A model generated the notes under the pieces. The model was not told where the DNA came from and did not search any database. It saw nothing but the letters and a program-made list of their open reading frames with translations. From Diaporthe sp. PMI_573 (lineage: Eukaryota > Ascomycota > Sordariomycetes > Diaporthales > Diaporthaceae), in assembly GCA_021399435.1 (NCBI GenBank), contig JAJTUP010000059.1:248001-312000 (forward strand): DNA of 64,000 nt, read 5' to 3'. A program made the translations under genes and the position numbers. This document shows positions 44,940 to 57,198 of this stretch, in pieces. Position 1 is the stretch's first letter. Every line of letters starts with the position of its first letter.

Positions 44940-46196
44940 CTACAGAGGAGCAGCGACGGTCAGCCTGCGCTCAATTGCACCCGTCAAGGGCGCAGATGAG
45001 CTATGACGTCTCACGGCGGGCCACCCGGGTGCTCACGGAGCTTACCAGAAGTCGCAGCGTCGCCATTGCTGCCGCCTTTCCCGGATCTCAGGGGGGCTTC
45101 AAACGAAAGGAATGCGTGCGTTCGTGCCGGCCAAGGAGTGTGGTGTGGAGGAGGGAAAGTCGGTATGGCAGCCAATGCTGCGAGAGGTCACCTTGTGGAT
45201 CTTTCCATGTCTCGTGGTGGGATGGAAATGAGGGTGTGCGGAGGGAAGCTTGCGAGGTATCCTTCTAGAAAAAGCCGGGGTGAGCTATAAGCTTTCGGTA
45301 GCACGGCTGGAGTTAAGGGCAAAACCCCCGATCCTCGTCATTACGTGGGTCCGTCGGATGGTGTGAGGCGGGTCCTCGGGCCAGAGAAGACGGCATTCAA
45401 GACCTTGCCTGGCCAGTTCAAGATGAAATATGACAAGATGACATGCCGGAGGCACAACTCAAAGCCAAGCCGACATGAACTCGGCAGGGCATGCTTTTGA
45501 CTTGAAATTGCTCCTAGTCACGGTTGATATCCCTCGTTCAACCATTCATCAAGAGAGATGACACTATTGATATCCTGTGCGAAACATGCTAACTACACAA
45601 AGCGTTCCTTGATCGCCAATATAAAGATAGAGTGCAATGGCCGGCATCACGCGGCAGATGCATGCTCAAGCTACTTTATTTAAGAAGACCAGGGGCTGGC
45701 CAGGATGTCTCAGAGCTGCCAGCTAGAAGATCCAAAAACTGGAGAGCAGTGTTCCACAGAGCATCTATCACATTATAGTGCTAGTAACTTGGAGACTGGG
45801 GGACAGAAGCCAGCCTGGATGCGTCAGGCCAGGACCAGGACGAGGTGGGTCTATCTTCACTTGTGCCGTGAAGTGGCTTGGAATGACCAATCCACCAGTC
45901 CTGCTGTTTGCAGGTTGAGGATTTACGCCGATGAATATTGTTATACAGAAGCACCTTGGCTGTTAGCCTCACAAACATATCCGGCTTGCCACAGTAGGCT
46001 AGGAGCTCTGGGGCCCACAATACCAAGGTCCCTGACCATCCCTGTGCCTGCTTCCCAAGTCACCAACTGGAGCGCGCAGCAAGTGCCTAGCGCCTGGACA
46101 TTGCCATCATCGATAAACATCAACATTGGTTCAATAACCCCCCCCCCCAACCCGCCAGACTCTGTTTCTCAACCCAAACGGTGACCACATGCCGCC
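44940..46196. promoter_or_regulatory. Divergent intergenic region between TAM41 and MAD1
   Basis: No gene is supported in these 1.26 kb. A frame at 45705-46184 is open but lacks protein-like character and overlaps the expected MAD1 leader. A C12 run lies at about 46139-46148. Confidence 0.55.
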
Positions 46197-48641
46197 ATGA
46201 TACCTCGCACTCCACAAGGTCCTGGGAGTGACTGCGCGCCGTCTGCCCCTGGGTCACGGCGAGGATCTGTGTCGAGCAATAGCAACAGTTTTCGAGCAGC
46301 CACCTCCAGTCTGCCCAGGCCACAGACCTCCCTTAGAGAAGCCAGGGTAACTAGTGCCCGCTTCCGTTGTGTCCCTCGCTACAGGTGTCGATCGTACTGA
46401 CTTGAACTTGGTTGCTCGCAGTTGAATGCCATACGCGGCAGTAGCACCCAACCATCCTACAACATTCTCTCTCACCAAGGCAAACAACGGTCGCATTCGC
46501 AGTCGCGCTCCAGGTCCATGTCCCGATCGCGACAGTCCACAACCTCGCCCACCTTTCCACGCGCCGCCTCGCACGAATCTTCTAAGGAAAATGTCGCGCC
46601 TGCGGATGCAGACGAGTATGAGGCCCAGAGACGCCAGATAGAACAGCTGAAAGCTGATCTCGGAACCCTGCGCTACACAATCACCACCGCTGAGGCCGAC
46701 CAGGAGATCGCGCGCGTCCGACAGGAGAATGAGCTTCGAAAGGCAAGGGCGCTAGCTGATGAGGAGTTCAAGAAGAAGCAGGCGGCAGAGAGTGAGGCGA
46801 ATGCCGCCCTGAGGCATGCCGAACGTTTGCAACGAGAACTGCAAGAGCTCCGCGAATCCCAGGATGGCCAGAAGGCTGAGGTGGATAAGCGCGCAAAGGC
46901 GGCCGAAGAGGAGGCCAGGCTTTTGAGGGAGCAGATTGAGGATCTCAATGCTGCCAAAGACGAGCAGGCTCGGTTGGAAGAGAGAAAGGTCGCAGATTTG
47001 CAAACCCAGATTCAAACAGCGAGCAATCAAATCGCGAAACTGGAGCAAGACGGCCAAGCGAGGGAGGATGCCCTGCGCAATGCCCAAGAGCAGCTGGCGG
47101 GCAAGGATCATTCTATCGAGCAGTTGGAGACGGAGGTTTTGCGGCTCAAGGCCCACACTGGCGACGCCGACACCATGGCAATCATACGGCGAGAACTGTC
47201 TGAGCAAGTCCAGCACATCCGCCACCTCGAAGCCACAAACGAAAAGCAACTGGCCGAGCTTAAGCGCCTCCGACAAAATCACAAGGCCGCGGAGATCGTC
47301 GAGGAGGAGAAGGCCTCCCTTTTGAGGAAGCTGGACGCGGCTGAGGAGATGAGGGCGGAGCTGGGCGAGGAGCGGAGACAGAGAGAACGCTTGCAGGCTG
47401 AGCGTCTGGCCTGGGCTGCGTATCTGGAGCACGAGGGCCAGGCTGAGTTCGACTCGCCTGAGGCCATGGCTCGAGCGCTGGTGCAGGAACGTTTCAACTC
47501 CGCCTCGCTCCTGGAGAAACTCGGCTCGGTCCAGCCTCAAGTGGCGGAGAGGGACGCCCTACTCAAAGATCTTGAGGATGAGAAAGCCAGCCTGGCCGCC
47601 GAGGTTGAACACCTCAAATTGAATCCAGTCAGTGCCACATCTGACAAGGCACGCCAAAGATTTGATCGCCAACGCGTCCTCGCCGAGAAAGAGGTCGAGT
47701 TTCTGCGGGCGCAGCTCAAGTCATACGACAGCGAGGACATGACGCTCCAGCCCGAAGCTTACGACGAAACGAAAGCCCAACGAATCCAGGAGCTGGAGTC
47801 CCTTGTTGATAAGTACAAGGCAGAAGTGAACAACCTCGAATCCGAGCTTCGATCCGTAGAATCTTCCAGCAGCAGTCCAGGAGCGGCAGCAGGCATGAAA
47901 AGACCACTGCCCACTGATGACATGGCCGAGTCCCACCAACACCACGAACAACTGGGCCAACTTGCGCGTAAGAACCGCAAACTTCAGGACGATTTCTCAT
48001 CGCTCGAAACAAGGCACAAAACCCTCCAAAAAGAGCTCTCTGTCGCGCAAGAGCAGCTTGCAGCCGCCAAGCAGTCTAGCAACTTGCGCATCCTGCAGTT
48101 GCGCTCCAACCCGACAGACGACTACCAAGCCGCCAAGCAGGCCACCATCAACGAGCTGCGCAACGAGAACGCTGAGCTCCGGCTCCTCGTGCACGACGGC
48201 GAGACGAGCAAGTTCCCCGTCGTGCCGGTGTCGACGCTCATCGCCCTGCAGCGGGACCTACAGGCGGCGCGCGACGAGACAGCGTCGGCGCGCAAGAAGT
48301 GCCAGCGCCTCAAGGAGGTCTGGACGGACAAGTCGGCCGAGTTCAAGGAGGCCGTCTTCCAGCTGCTCGGGTGGCACGTCACCTTCATCCCCAGCAACAA
48401 GATGCGGCTCGAGAGCGTCTACTACCCGAGCGAGACGGATGAGCATGAGCGCTCTATCGTTTTCGACGGTGAGCGCGGGTCTATGAAGGTTGGTGGTGGG
48501 CCCCGCAGCGCTTTTGCTCTCAAGATCTCTGACACGCGCAAGTACTGGGTCACAGAGAAGAACTGCATACCGGGCTTCCTGGCCGCCCTGACCTTGGAGC
48601 TGTACGACGAGGCTGTTGTCAGGGAAGGGGCCGATAAGTAG
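46197..48641 (+). CDS. MAD1: Spindle assembly checkpoint protein Mad1
   Basis: Two exons (46197-46346 and 46422-48641; 75-bp intron with a CTGAC branch site) give 789 aa. The first 110 residues are Ser/Arg-rich and disordered (SHSQSRSRSMSRSRQS). From about 115 to 690 the chain is almost unbroken coiled coil, with heptads rich in Glu, Gln, Leu and Arg. The RLK motif needed for Bub1 contact is present at about 679-681 (KKCQRLKEVW), followed by the globular C-terminal domain with EFKEAVFQLLGWHVTFIPSNK and KYWVTEKNCIPGFLAALTLEL. Mad1 recruits Mad2 to unattached kinetochores to delay anaphase. Length is close to other fungal Mad1 proteins. Exon 1 is short but in frame and ends at a clean GTAACT donor. 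Confidence 0.95.
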
Positions 48642-49153
48642 GCGTTTGGTAGCGGAGGTGCGAGCATAGCTATTCTCTTGCTTTGGAGCATATTGTAGTA
48701 TACATCACTACTTGTTTTATTACGGCGCCCATGATTTGCTGACTGATGATTAATCATACTCCTTTTGGGAAATAATAATGAGCAAACCTTTGCACCTTAA
48801 GATGACGAGGGCATGGTATGGTGTATCGGCTGCTGGTAACGCATGGCACGTTTTATGACAAGGCTCTTGAGTGTACAGTTAACAAAGTAGATTGGTATAC
48901 CCAGTACATACGTGTCAGAAGAGGTACGAAGAGGTGGTATAGTAGCGGCGCGTCTCTTTTAAGATCCGTACACGCCAGAAACATCGTTCAGCCCGCGCAA
49001 ATGCAGTAATCTCTCTTCCGGCCCCGAGGCTTTTCCCCGGCCGTCGCCCGCAATATTGCAAACCACAACCATTATCGTCGGAAGACCAACGCGCTCCATC
49101 AGCATTGCCACGTTGCTTTTTTGCCTTTTAATTTTCACTCGCGCGGCCCCTGC
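48642..49153. other. Short intergenic region between convergent MAD1 and SYP1
   Basis: 3' flanks of two convergent genes. No coding frame is supported. Confidence 0.6.
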
Positions 49154-52100
49154 TTATTTTGCCTCATACTTTCCGCTCACGATCTTCCTCGCAGTCGGCA
49201 CTAGCTGCCAGCTGACATTGGACTCTTTCGTCCTGGGGCTCACAGCGGCGCTCTCGTCTGCGAAGGGGTCGTCCTCGCTGTCGCTCTTCTCGTCCTCGGC
49301 CGTCGCCTTGCCCTTTCCTTTGTCCTCCCTCTTCCGGCTTATCGAGATGCCGGCGGCGCGGCTCCCATCGTCCTCTTCCTCCTCCCAAGCGGTGCCGGAG
49401 CTGATGTACTCCCACCTGGCCTCTATGTTGCCGGGTTTGGGCTCCGCGTTCTCTGCCCCGATGATCCGGCAGACAATCTTCTGCCAGTCCGCATCTGGCT
49501 GGAGAGTAACGTCTCCCAGCCGCCAGTAAACCAGGTGCTTGTCCTTGAGATGCGTGCCCGCGGGCTTCGTCTGGACGCCGCTGGCGCGCGCATTCGTGTA
49601 GGTCGCCATGATGGTGAAGCCTTTCAGCACCACCGGTTTATTAGCATTGGGCGTGAAGTCGGGGTTGAGCTTGTACTGCAGCAATAAACCGAGTTTGTCG
49701 CCTGTCGGCTTCCAGGCTGGATTAATGAGAAGAGGACAGTGGGTCGCGAGGTGAGAGGAAGTGGGGTCTTCGGCGTGAACACGGTACGTGAATCCTGGCG
49801 TAGCAGTCTTGTTGGGTATGTGCGACAAGTCGAGAGTGAACTCGTCCGGCGACGGCGTACTGGACACAAAGATCCTATTGGGGCCAATAGATTCCAGACT
49901 AGGGAAATTATTGATACGGATCGCTTCCCGGGCTGCTTCGAATTCATCAGTACCATGCTATTGTCGAGAATGTGGAGTGACTTACCATCGGAGATGGTGC
50001 CATCTCCGTTGTACGCAAACGCAATCTCCCCATTAATTCGAACTGACTTCAAGGAACCTCCCTCAAAGGAAGCAGACACCGTCTCAACGATGCTGGAGTT
50101 CAAGCCGGGTGCTGTCAGCTCTTGGTGCTTGCCATGTGCCATGCCTCCCAAGCTGGTCGCACTGCGGACTGATTGCGTGTCGCTGGTCCCGGTCACGCTG
50201 GCCTCACTTGCCAAGGTGTGTATGGCTGATGGCCGCGAGCTCATGCTGCTACCTGCGCCCTGCAATGCGGGAGATGGTGGTAGATTTTGCGTTGGCTCGC
50301 CGGGCGAGAGGGACGCAGCGGCTTCCGCACCAGGAATGTAGGAGGCGAGGGCATGTACATGGTGTTTCGCACATCTCGTCGGCCACGGACGGTCCCCGAC
50401 CTGCGCGCAGGCATCTGCATGGTGCTCAGGGTGTTTGCAACACTCAGTTGCGCTGCCTTGGTCTCGTCTGGGTCTTCCTCGGCGATCGGGCTATTCTGTA
50501 TGTTGAGCTTAAACAGCTGCTCGTGCTCCTCTCCTGCCTCATCTGCCGCATCCCTCTGCGCTTGGGAAATAGGATCGTTCGCTGCCGCCGGTATCGTAAA
50601 TCCTTCCTCGTCCTTGGCGGGTTCGCCTTCCTTGTTGAGATGCGATGGAGGTGGACCTGGCGGTGGCGGCGCGTCGAATATTTCCTCGGCCGTCATTCCA
50701 TTGAGACCAATTGGGGCCGTTCGTGGCGGCGCATTCTCGTCCGAAGCTTCGCGGTGTGTTCCGTTGGTGGCTGCTGCCTCTTCGGTGGCTTCAGGCTTTG
50801 GCAACCTGGGCGTATCAGGGGCTTCTGTCAACGCATCGAGCCTACCGGTCGAGATGGCGAGGTTACTCGAAGACGTGTGTGGCGACAGGCGACCGTGGCT
50901 GCTAGATGCCCGGTTGAATGGGCCAGCATTCTTGCCTGGAGAGAGCTGACCAAAGCCACCATGGACGCTCTGCCTTCGTCGACCGAGCATTGTCCCGATC
51001 CGGCTCCGTAGCTTGTTTTCTGCGCTCAGGGTCAGTCACAATTCGATGCACGTGCAGTTGACACGGCCAACACGTACCGGATCTCTCGGCGCCCGGTGTC
51101 GAATGATCACTCCGATCGTCGTCATTGAAGGAAGTTGCGGTCTGCGGCGGAGCAAGACTAGAGTCTGCAGTCGAGGGCGGTTGCACGTTGCCAACGGAAG
51201 ACTGCCTTGTCGCTGTCGGCGTCCTGTCGATGGAGCCCGATCCCGTTCTCCTTTCTATCTTTACCCGCCCACCTGTTGCCCTCGTCGCAAAGCTTTCGAC
51301 CTCCTTGGACGTATCCGCCTCGAGAATTGTGGTAAGCGCATCGTTGGCTGTAGCGCGCAGCCTGTCGGCCTGGTCGACCTCGTGCGTCTGGAGCTGAGTG
51401 AGGACATCTCGGATGTGGTTACACCGCTGCTCGTCGAGAGCCTGCAATGTTTCGAGGATGAAGGGCGCCTGCGATTCCCACTGTCCGGTGGCCGATTCGA
51501 GTCTCGCGGTGGCCTGGTCGACCTTGAGGGCGCTGGCCTTGCCGCCTTTCCTAGTCAGCTTGTCGGCCTTTTCCTTGGCGTCTTCCAGTTCTTTTGCGAT
51601 GGCAGACAGGTTCGCCGACATGGTCGTCATGTTCTGAAACTCCTTGCGGTTCTGGAACTGGCGCAGGTCCTGCTCGACATCCTTCTCGACTCGTTGTGCG
51701 AAGAGGTGGTGCGATGCGGCGATGGCGTCGGTAGAGTGGAGGATCTTGTCCCAGGAGGGTTGGAAGATGCTACAAAGTAGGGGCGCATTGTTAGGAACGC
51801 GCTCGCAGGACACGGTCGGAATGTCATGGGTGCGGCCAGGCAGGGGGGAGGGGACTCACCCCAGGTCGGACGAGGCGTTGGGCACCTTGAACAGCAGCAG
51901 CTTCTTGAGCCCAGCAACATATTGGTCTTCAAGCCGCCGTCGTTCCTGTGATGCAGTGTGTCAGCTCCCTGAGCCGACTCGCGTGGCTGGCCCTTCGAAA
52001 GGGGCATCGGCATCGTGATGCTTGCTCGGGGGTCGGGCTGTGGTCTGGTCCGTCATACCTGAAGCCAGTCCGCTATCTCAGCATTAACCTTGCCAATCCG

Positions 52101-52305
52101 CTTCAGCCGATCGTTGACGACTTGCACGGCCTGTCCGGGCTGCAAGGTTGCCTGCGCGGAGAAGGGGGTTCTGTTAGCAAACAGGCGTCGTGCTTCTGTC
52201 GGGTGCCACCGGCCAGCACGAGGCGGGCGAGCCGGCGCATCGGTACAGGCTGGCGGGTGGGCTTACCAGCATTGCTGGGTATTCGGATCGTTGGAGGTCG
52301 TCCAT
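49154..52305 (-). CDS. SYP1: F-BAR and mu-homology-domain endocytic adaptor Syp1 (FCHo)
   Basis: Exons 52305-52267, 52151-52059, 51945-51860, 51769-51078, 51019-50331, 50259-49986 and 49932-49154 give 883 aa. The N-terminus is an F-BAR domain: YPAMLATLQPGQAVQVVNDR, GKVNAEIADWLQERRRLEDQY, SDLGIFQPSWDKIL and long helices to about 250. A Pro/Ser-rich linker carries SVRGRRDVRNT-like sequence (VRGRRDVRNTMYMP). The C-terminal muHD has SSIVETVSASFEGGSLKSVR, GEIAFAYNGDG, REAIRINNFPSLESIGPNR and LLLQYKLNPDF. Syp1/FCHo proteins bend plasma membrane and nucleate clathrin sites. The intron at 50260-50330 is uncertain: its donor is GTGCGG, and the skipped 71 bp read as a plausible linker in the downstream frame. 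The other six junctions are sound. Confidence 0.9.
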
Positions 52306-53526
52306 GGTCGGATCTGGAGGACTCGTTGGGCGCAAACACTGTGCGGTCTAGATGGGAGAGAGGAGGCGAGTCATCAGGTAGCAATTGGTCTCTGGGCTCT
52401 GGGCTCCGGGCTCTTTCGTTCGGCCGGCAGGTCGGGAGCAGGAGGGATTAGGATTAAATTCGGGGGGGGGCGGGGGGGTTCAGGAGGCCCGGACCCAGCT
52501 GGTGTCGGTTTTCGGGAGTGACAGAGGGAGCGTGTGAGCGACGGAGGAGGCGAGAGCAAAGGCGAGGGGCGACGTTCTATGTACAGAAGGAGGTGTGTCT
52601 CGCGATGTCGGAATGCGGACGAAGATCACTGGGACCGCATGTGATGTGTCCAGCTCTAGGTTGGTATGGGTATGGGGATGGGTGTTTCTTAGTTCACCAG
52701 GAGTGGCTGGCGGGACTGGGCTGGCTGGGCTGGCGGGCGGGCGGGCTGATAATACGATGTTACAATGACATGATCTGCCCTCGGGGGGGAATTGGGCTGG
52801 GAGATGATGGGCCCTGCCAATCTGGAACAGAGCTCTGCTAGGTAATTCAGACAGATACTGTGTGGTAAGGCAGAGCAGGACAGAAAAGGTGGGCGGGAGA
52901 GTCGGGTGTCCGGCGGAGATGTGAAGGAATGGACGCAATTCCGTTCAATTCGACTCGATCCAATTCAGTCCAGTCCGACCCAGCCCGGCACGCCGGCGCG
53001 GAGCTCATCAATTCGTGGTAAATTTGGCCTGGCCGTTCATCTTGCTCAGCTGCCCGCAAAACCGGGGGCATGTGCCGCGGCCCGCACAGTTGGAATAACT
53101 CACCGATTTGGAGGCGGGGGGGGGGTGAAGGGTTCGGGTCAGACGTGGGAATATCCAGAGGCACCGGGTCATTTTTAGGGTCAACAACCATGGAGTGCAA
53201 ACAACATACACATGAGGTACAATGTATGAGATGTCATTCTCAAGTCGGGATCTATCATGCACCATTTTTGAACCCACGTGTGATCGTGGTTGGGCCCCTT
53301 GCACTCCCACGGTAGGGGGGAAACTGAGGAGTATTGCAGCGAACAAGCAGACCCACGCCTCCACCAGCTCGAGCTCGAGCTTGCCCGAGCTTCAACGGCT
53401 GGCTGAGACTGACACGGCCTTCATGTCTCACCCGGGAGCCGCTTACGCACGAGTTCCTTCCAGACGGCCCATCCATCTTCCTACTACGTACCTCGGTAGA
53501 GGAGAGGCAGCCAAGCCTGCGTCATC
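52306..53526. promoter_or_regulatory. Divergent intergenic region between SYP1 and the kinase
   Basis: No gene is supported. G-rich runs lie at 52462-52477 and 53116-53126. The region should contain both promoters. Confidence 0.55.
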
Positions 53527-54897
53527 ATGCCCGACGCCCAGGACTGGCGAGGCTCTCTAACTGCCTCCGAGCGATATGACAACATCCAGAAGATGTCTGT
53601 GGGCCCGATCCCCCTTACAAGCACCCAAGAAAGCCACACCCTTTCTCGCTGACATTTCCTGACCAGTCAGGCCATACTGTCCCATCAGAAAGTTGCGGTA
53701 GCTGGCACCGCATTCACACTGGAGAGCGAGGCCTACAAATCTTCGTCTTCAAGAGCAAGTGCCTGGTCTTCTCTCCCACATGCAGGAAATGAGCCGCGCT
53801 AACGTGTCTTCAGGCTGGATACGACACTGCCTGCAACGATCCGCTCTCTTCAGAGGATCAAGAGTCACAAGACCAAGCTTCAGAATCGCCTGATGCTACG
53901 TCCAGAGGCGGTGATCACCATGTCGACCAGGAAGCTGGGGAGAGGATAGGCCCGTACCGGAACTGTCAGTACGTTGCCAGCGGCGTCACTGCCGAGGTCT
54001 ACCACTACAGAGACCGCGCCCTCAAAGTCATCACCGAGACCCACGGCATCGAGCCTCACAACCCCATCCGTGAAGCCAAGATCCTCGCCCAGCTGAAGAA
54101 GCCATGCATTCCCCTCCTCGAGACCTTCCGCGACCACAAGGACCGCTTCACCCTGGTCTTCCCCTACATGCCTCTGACCCTGTCCACCCTTCTTGGGCGT
54201 GGGTCTCCGACCAATGCACAAGTGCGAGCGATATTCAGGGACGTTTTCCACGCTCTGGCAAGTATCCATCGAGAGGGTATCATCCATCGTGACGTGAAAC
54301 CCCAGGCCATCCTCCTCGAGTCACCAGACGGCCCAGCCTACCTCTCTGACTTCGGCACCGCATGGCACCCGGAGCTGTCCGCCGCCGCCGAACCCGCATC
54401 CGCCAAGATCCTCGACATCGGTACCGGGCCTTACCGCGCGCCCGAGGTCCTGTTTGGGGATAAGTCGTATGGCCCGCCGGTGGATATGTGGGCTGCAGGC
54501 TGCATGCTGGCGGAATGTGTGCGACACCCCCCAAAGCCGCTGTTCGAGTCGCGCGCCGCGCATGAGGATGGAAACCAGTTGGGACTCATACTGAGCATTT
54601 TCATGACCATCGGTACTCCTACCAGGGAAACTTGGCCCGAGGCTGCCAGTTTCAGGACGCCACCGTTTGATATCTACCGAGTGTTTGATGGGCAGCCGTG
54701 GGAGGACATTCTAAGCGGCGTCGGCGCGGGCTGGAGAGATATGATCACAACACTGGTGAGATATGACTCGAAGAGGATGACGGCAGAACAGGTAAGAACC
54801 GAGACCCCGGCACCTTACTTGTTTCTTTTGAAGAGACTTGCTGATTGGGCTGCAGGCGTTGAAGTGTCCAGAATTGAAAGAAGATCCGATTGTGTGA
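53527..54897 (+). CDS. CDK-activating-type Ser/Thr kinase (Csk1/Cak1-like)
   Basis: Four exons (53527-53594, 53667-53754, 53814-54791, 54856-54897) give 391 aa. A lead of about 90 residues (SLTASERYDNIQKI) precedes the kinase domain. The ATP-loop is degenerate (VASGVTAEVYHY instead of GxGxxG), as in Cak1-class kinases; the Lys is in ALKVIT. The catalytic loop IIHRDVKPQA (Asp212), the metal-binding DFG (Asp231, YLSDFGTAWH) and YRAPEVLFG are intact, followed by VDMWAAGCMLAEC. The domain is CDK-like but lacks a PSTAIRE cyclin helix. It probably phosphorylates the T-loop of CDKs; this is from family resemblance. Intron 1 has a GTCTGT donor and intron 2 appears to start with GC (AGA|GCAAGT). The last exon is only 14 codons. 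Confidence 0.87.
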
Positions 54898-55218
54898 TTT
54901 GTGAGCTGTGAGGGACGGTTGGGACAATGCATTCAGCATCAGGGGGTTCCCTTCATAGGAGACAAAGCACAACTGACAATGTTTTTTGTTCAATCCTCCG
55001 CTCGGATATCCCCAGGACTATAGGCCGCCATCACAATAGTGATGATACCGGACGAGAACCCCCCGAGCAAAGCTGCACATAAAGTTTGGCTCAGGCTTAC
55101 ACTCGTGCATTTGAATGAATTCGGTTGCCCAACTCCACTCCTCTCATCTGGAATCCTGATTGCTATCCTGTCCTGTCCTGCCGTGTCAAAAGCTTCGTCC
55201 GTATCCTACACTGGTCTC
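54898..55218. other. Short intergenic stretch
   Basis: It lies between the kinase stop and the favoured start of the orphan ORF. The frame of that ORF is open upstream to an ATG at 55042, so part may be coding. Confidence 0.4.
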
Positions 55219-55851
55219 ATGGCGGAATCCTCACCTCGTGCTGCCAAAGACCCGCAATCTGAGGCCGAAATACCTGCAATCGGCGATCTTCTCAAGCTGT
55301 TGTCTTGCTGCGTAACTGGTGCAAAATGTCAACACGATATCAGCCCCTGGGGCGACTCTGACCTGGAGCTACAAGCCTTCTCGACAGCAGCCCTGGAGGC
55401 TCTGCAAGAACATACGATGCACCGCATGGAGCCGTTCCTCCATTGGAATGGAGTCTTGGGCAAAGAAATTGCCAGCAGAAAACTCGAATCCCGTTTCGCG
55501 AATTCCAATGCTGGCACGATTTCAAAACAACCCAGGGAGATCCTCTTCGACATCAACGACTTCGGGTGGCCCATCACGCTTCTAGGTGGCAAGGGCAACA
55601 TTTCGGAGGCAGTCTGTGGGCATCCGGAGAGTGAACACCGCGATGTCATCGCAAAAATGAGCCTCGCATGGGTTAGCGAGACTCGAGAGACCGCGAGGCT
55701 ACGTCGACCCGACGACACAAGACCAACATCGGCCAAACACAGGAATGCAGACGAGGCGGCTGTCGTAATCGACATTGAAGGTGCGGAAACCAGCTCGATC
55801 TTGTTTGAAGATGTCGAGGATCTCGAGGATGAAATGGAAAGCTACACTTAG
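55219..55851 (+). CDS. Uncharacterised protein with acidic C-terminus
   Basis: An open frame encodes 210 aa from the ATG at 55219 (MAESSPRAAKDPQSEAEIP); an earlier ATG at 55042 would add 59 residues. It contains LLKLLSCC, a mixed helical middle (LELQAFSTAALEALQEHTMH), EILFDINDFGWPITLLGGKG, and an acidic end (EDVEDLEDEMESYT). I do not recognise the family. The composition is protein-like and the frame is long for this AT/GC mix, but no promoter or intron evidence supports it, and it could be lineage-specific. No signal peptide is seen from either start. Confidence 0.42.
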   Translation: MAESSPRAAKDPQSEAEIPAIGDLLKLLSCCVTGAKCQHDISPWGDSDLELQAFSTAALEALQEHTMHRMEPFLHWNGVLGKEIASRKLESRFANSNAGTISKQPREILFDINDFGWPITLLGGKGNISEAVCGHPESEHRDVIAKMSLAWVSETRETARLRRPDDTRPTSAKHRNADEAAVVIDIEGAETSSILFEDVEDLEDEMESYT

Positions 55852-57153
55852 GCGGGCAACACGTAAGGGATGCGCATATCATTACCAATACAGGCTTCAA
55901 AGGCTCTGGGACACAATGGATACTCGAATATTATCAATTGGACCTTCTACGCTATAAGAGACACCTATAGGCTGGATCCGTGGATGCAATTCTGTCTGTA
56001 AGTGGGGTCTTTCAGCAACCGTTTCAGATTATTTCTTGCTTAACGATAACTACTCAATGTTCGTGATCTGCAGTGATGATAAAAGGCTGCGTAAATTCTT
56101 CTGAGCCAGTAGTAAAGACAGAATCCAAGCAGTTCTTTGGGAGATTGATGAGAGTCCACAGCTGAGCTGACTTATGCACCTTGATAGCTGCCGTGTTATA
56201 TTTGACTTTTGACCCCAGTTCATCCCTAAGCCACCCAAGTATGTAGCATCGCCCCATAGCACGGCATAACAGGAGAACAAGCATAATCATCACGTTGGGA
56301 GTAAAATGTCCGAAGTAAGGCCACATACTTAAATATGGGAAGGTCCTTGGAACGACACCCAGGAACATGTCTATGTATTTTTGCTTGATAGAATCACAAC
56401 ATACCGAGTGCATCCGTGTCTCCCCAACATATGCATGCTTCTCTGAGCCACTCCAGCTCGGCTGCGCAAAGGCAAATGGTGATTTTCGGGACTTGCATGT
56501 GCTCGCTCAGGGATGCTTGGCTGAAGATATCGGATGGCTGGATGGCCGGTTCAGGATCAGGCTTCTTGTGACCAAGCCACCTCACCGAGAGCTCTCATCT
56601 GCAAAGTCTCTTTTGGCTCAGAAATAAAGTGGCGTACCGTCGGCAAGTGTCATTCTGCAATATGCTTTTGATTCGGGAGATCTCAGCTCACAACCAGTTG
56701 ATCCCATGTTTGTATCGGATTAATGCCAACAACAGGCTTTGTTGGCAGGGATGAGAGCGTGTGCTTTGTGTTGCCAAGATATTGAGAGGCAGCCTCTCCT
56801 GCCGGCACTCGCAGCCTATAGTCTGCTGTGAAGGTGTGCGTGGACGGGGGGGGGGCGGCTGTGCGGGCCCGTCTTCACGTGTCTAGCTTTCGGCAAAAAC
56901 CTTAAAGAAATGACAGTTAGTACGCAACCCATTCGGACATGGCGGGACCACCGTGAGATCACACGGCTCAGGGAATAAATGGTCATAACGCAGTAGAATG
57001 ACCACAGCTGAGGAGCTTAATAGGTGTCATCAGGCATTCTGCCGTCATGCGCGCGGCGGTTGCGGAATACAAGAAAACTTGGTAGCGAGATTGGCAGCGG
57101 GTAGATCATGCATATATAGCCGTTGAGTACACCACACCCGGGCGTTCGTCCTG
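55852..57153. other. Intergenic, 1.3 kb, including the FAD oxidoreductase promoter
   Basis: No gene is supported. A G9-10 run lies near 56848-56857. A TATATA element at 57113-57118 is 77 bp before the next ATG. Confidence 0.55.
57113..57118 (+). promoter_or_regulatory. Probable TATA box
   Basis: TATATA in the context CATGCATATATAGCC, 77 bp upstream of the FAD oxidoreductase start. Confidence 0.5.
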
Positions 57154-57198
57154 ATGATGCCACCCACGCTCAAGCACCCTCCTCCCGACTTATCATGA
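57154..57198 (+). promoter_or_regulatory. uORF overlapping the FAD oxidoreductase start (ATGA)
   Basis: Two tandem ATGs at 57154 and 57157 open a 14-codon frame whose TGA stop (57196-57198) shares bases with the main ATG (57195-57197), forming ATGA. If transcribed, it could reduce or couple initiation on the main frame. Confidence 0.4.

Noticed and set aside
45705..46184. A 159-codon plus-strand frame upstream of MAD1
   Set aside because: Composition is not protein-like, no intron links it to MAD1, and it overlaps the expected leader.
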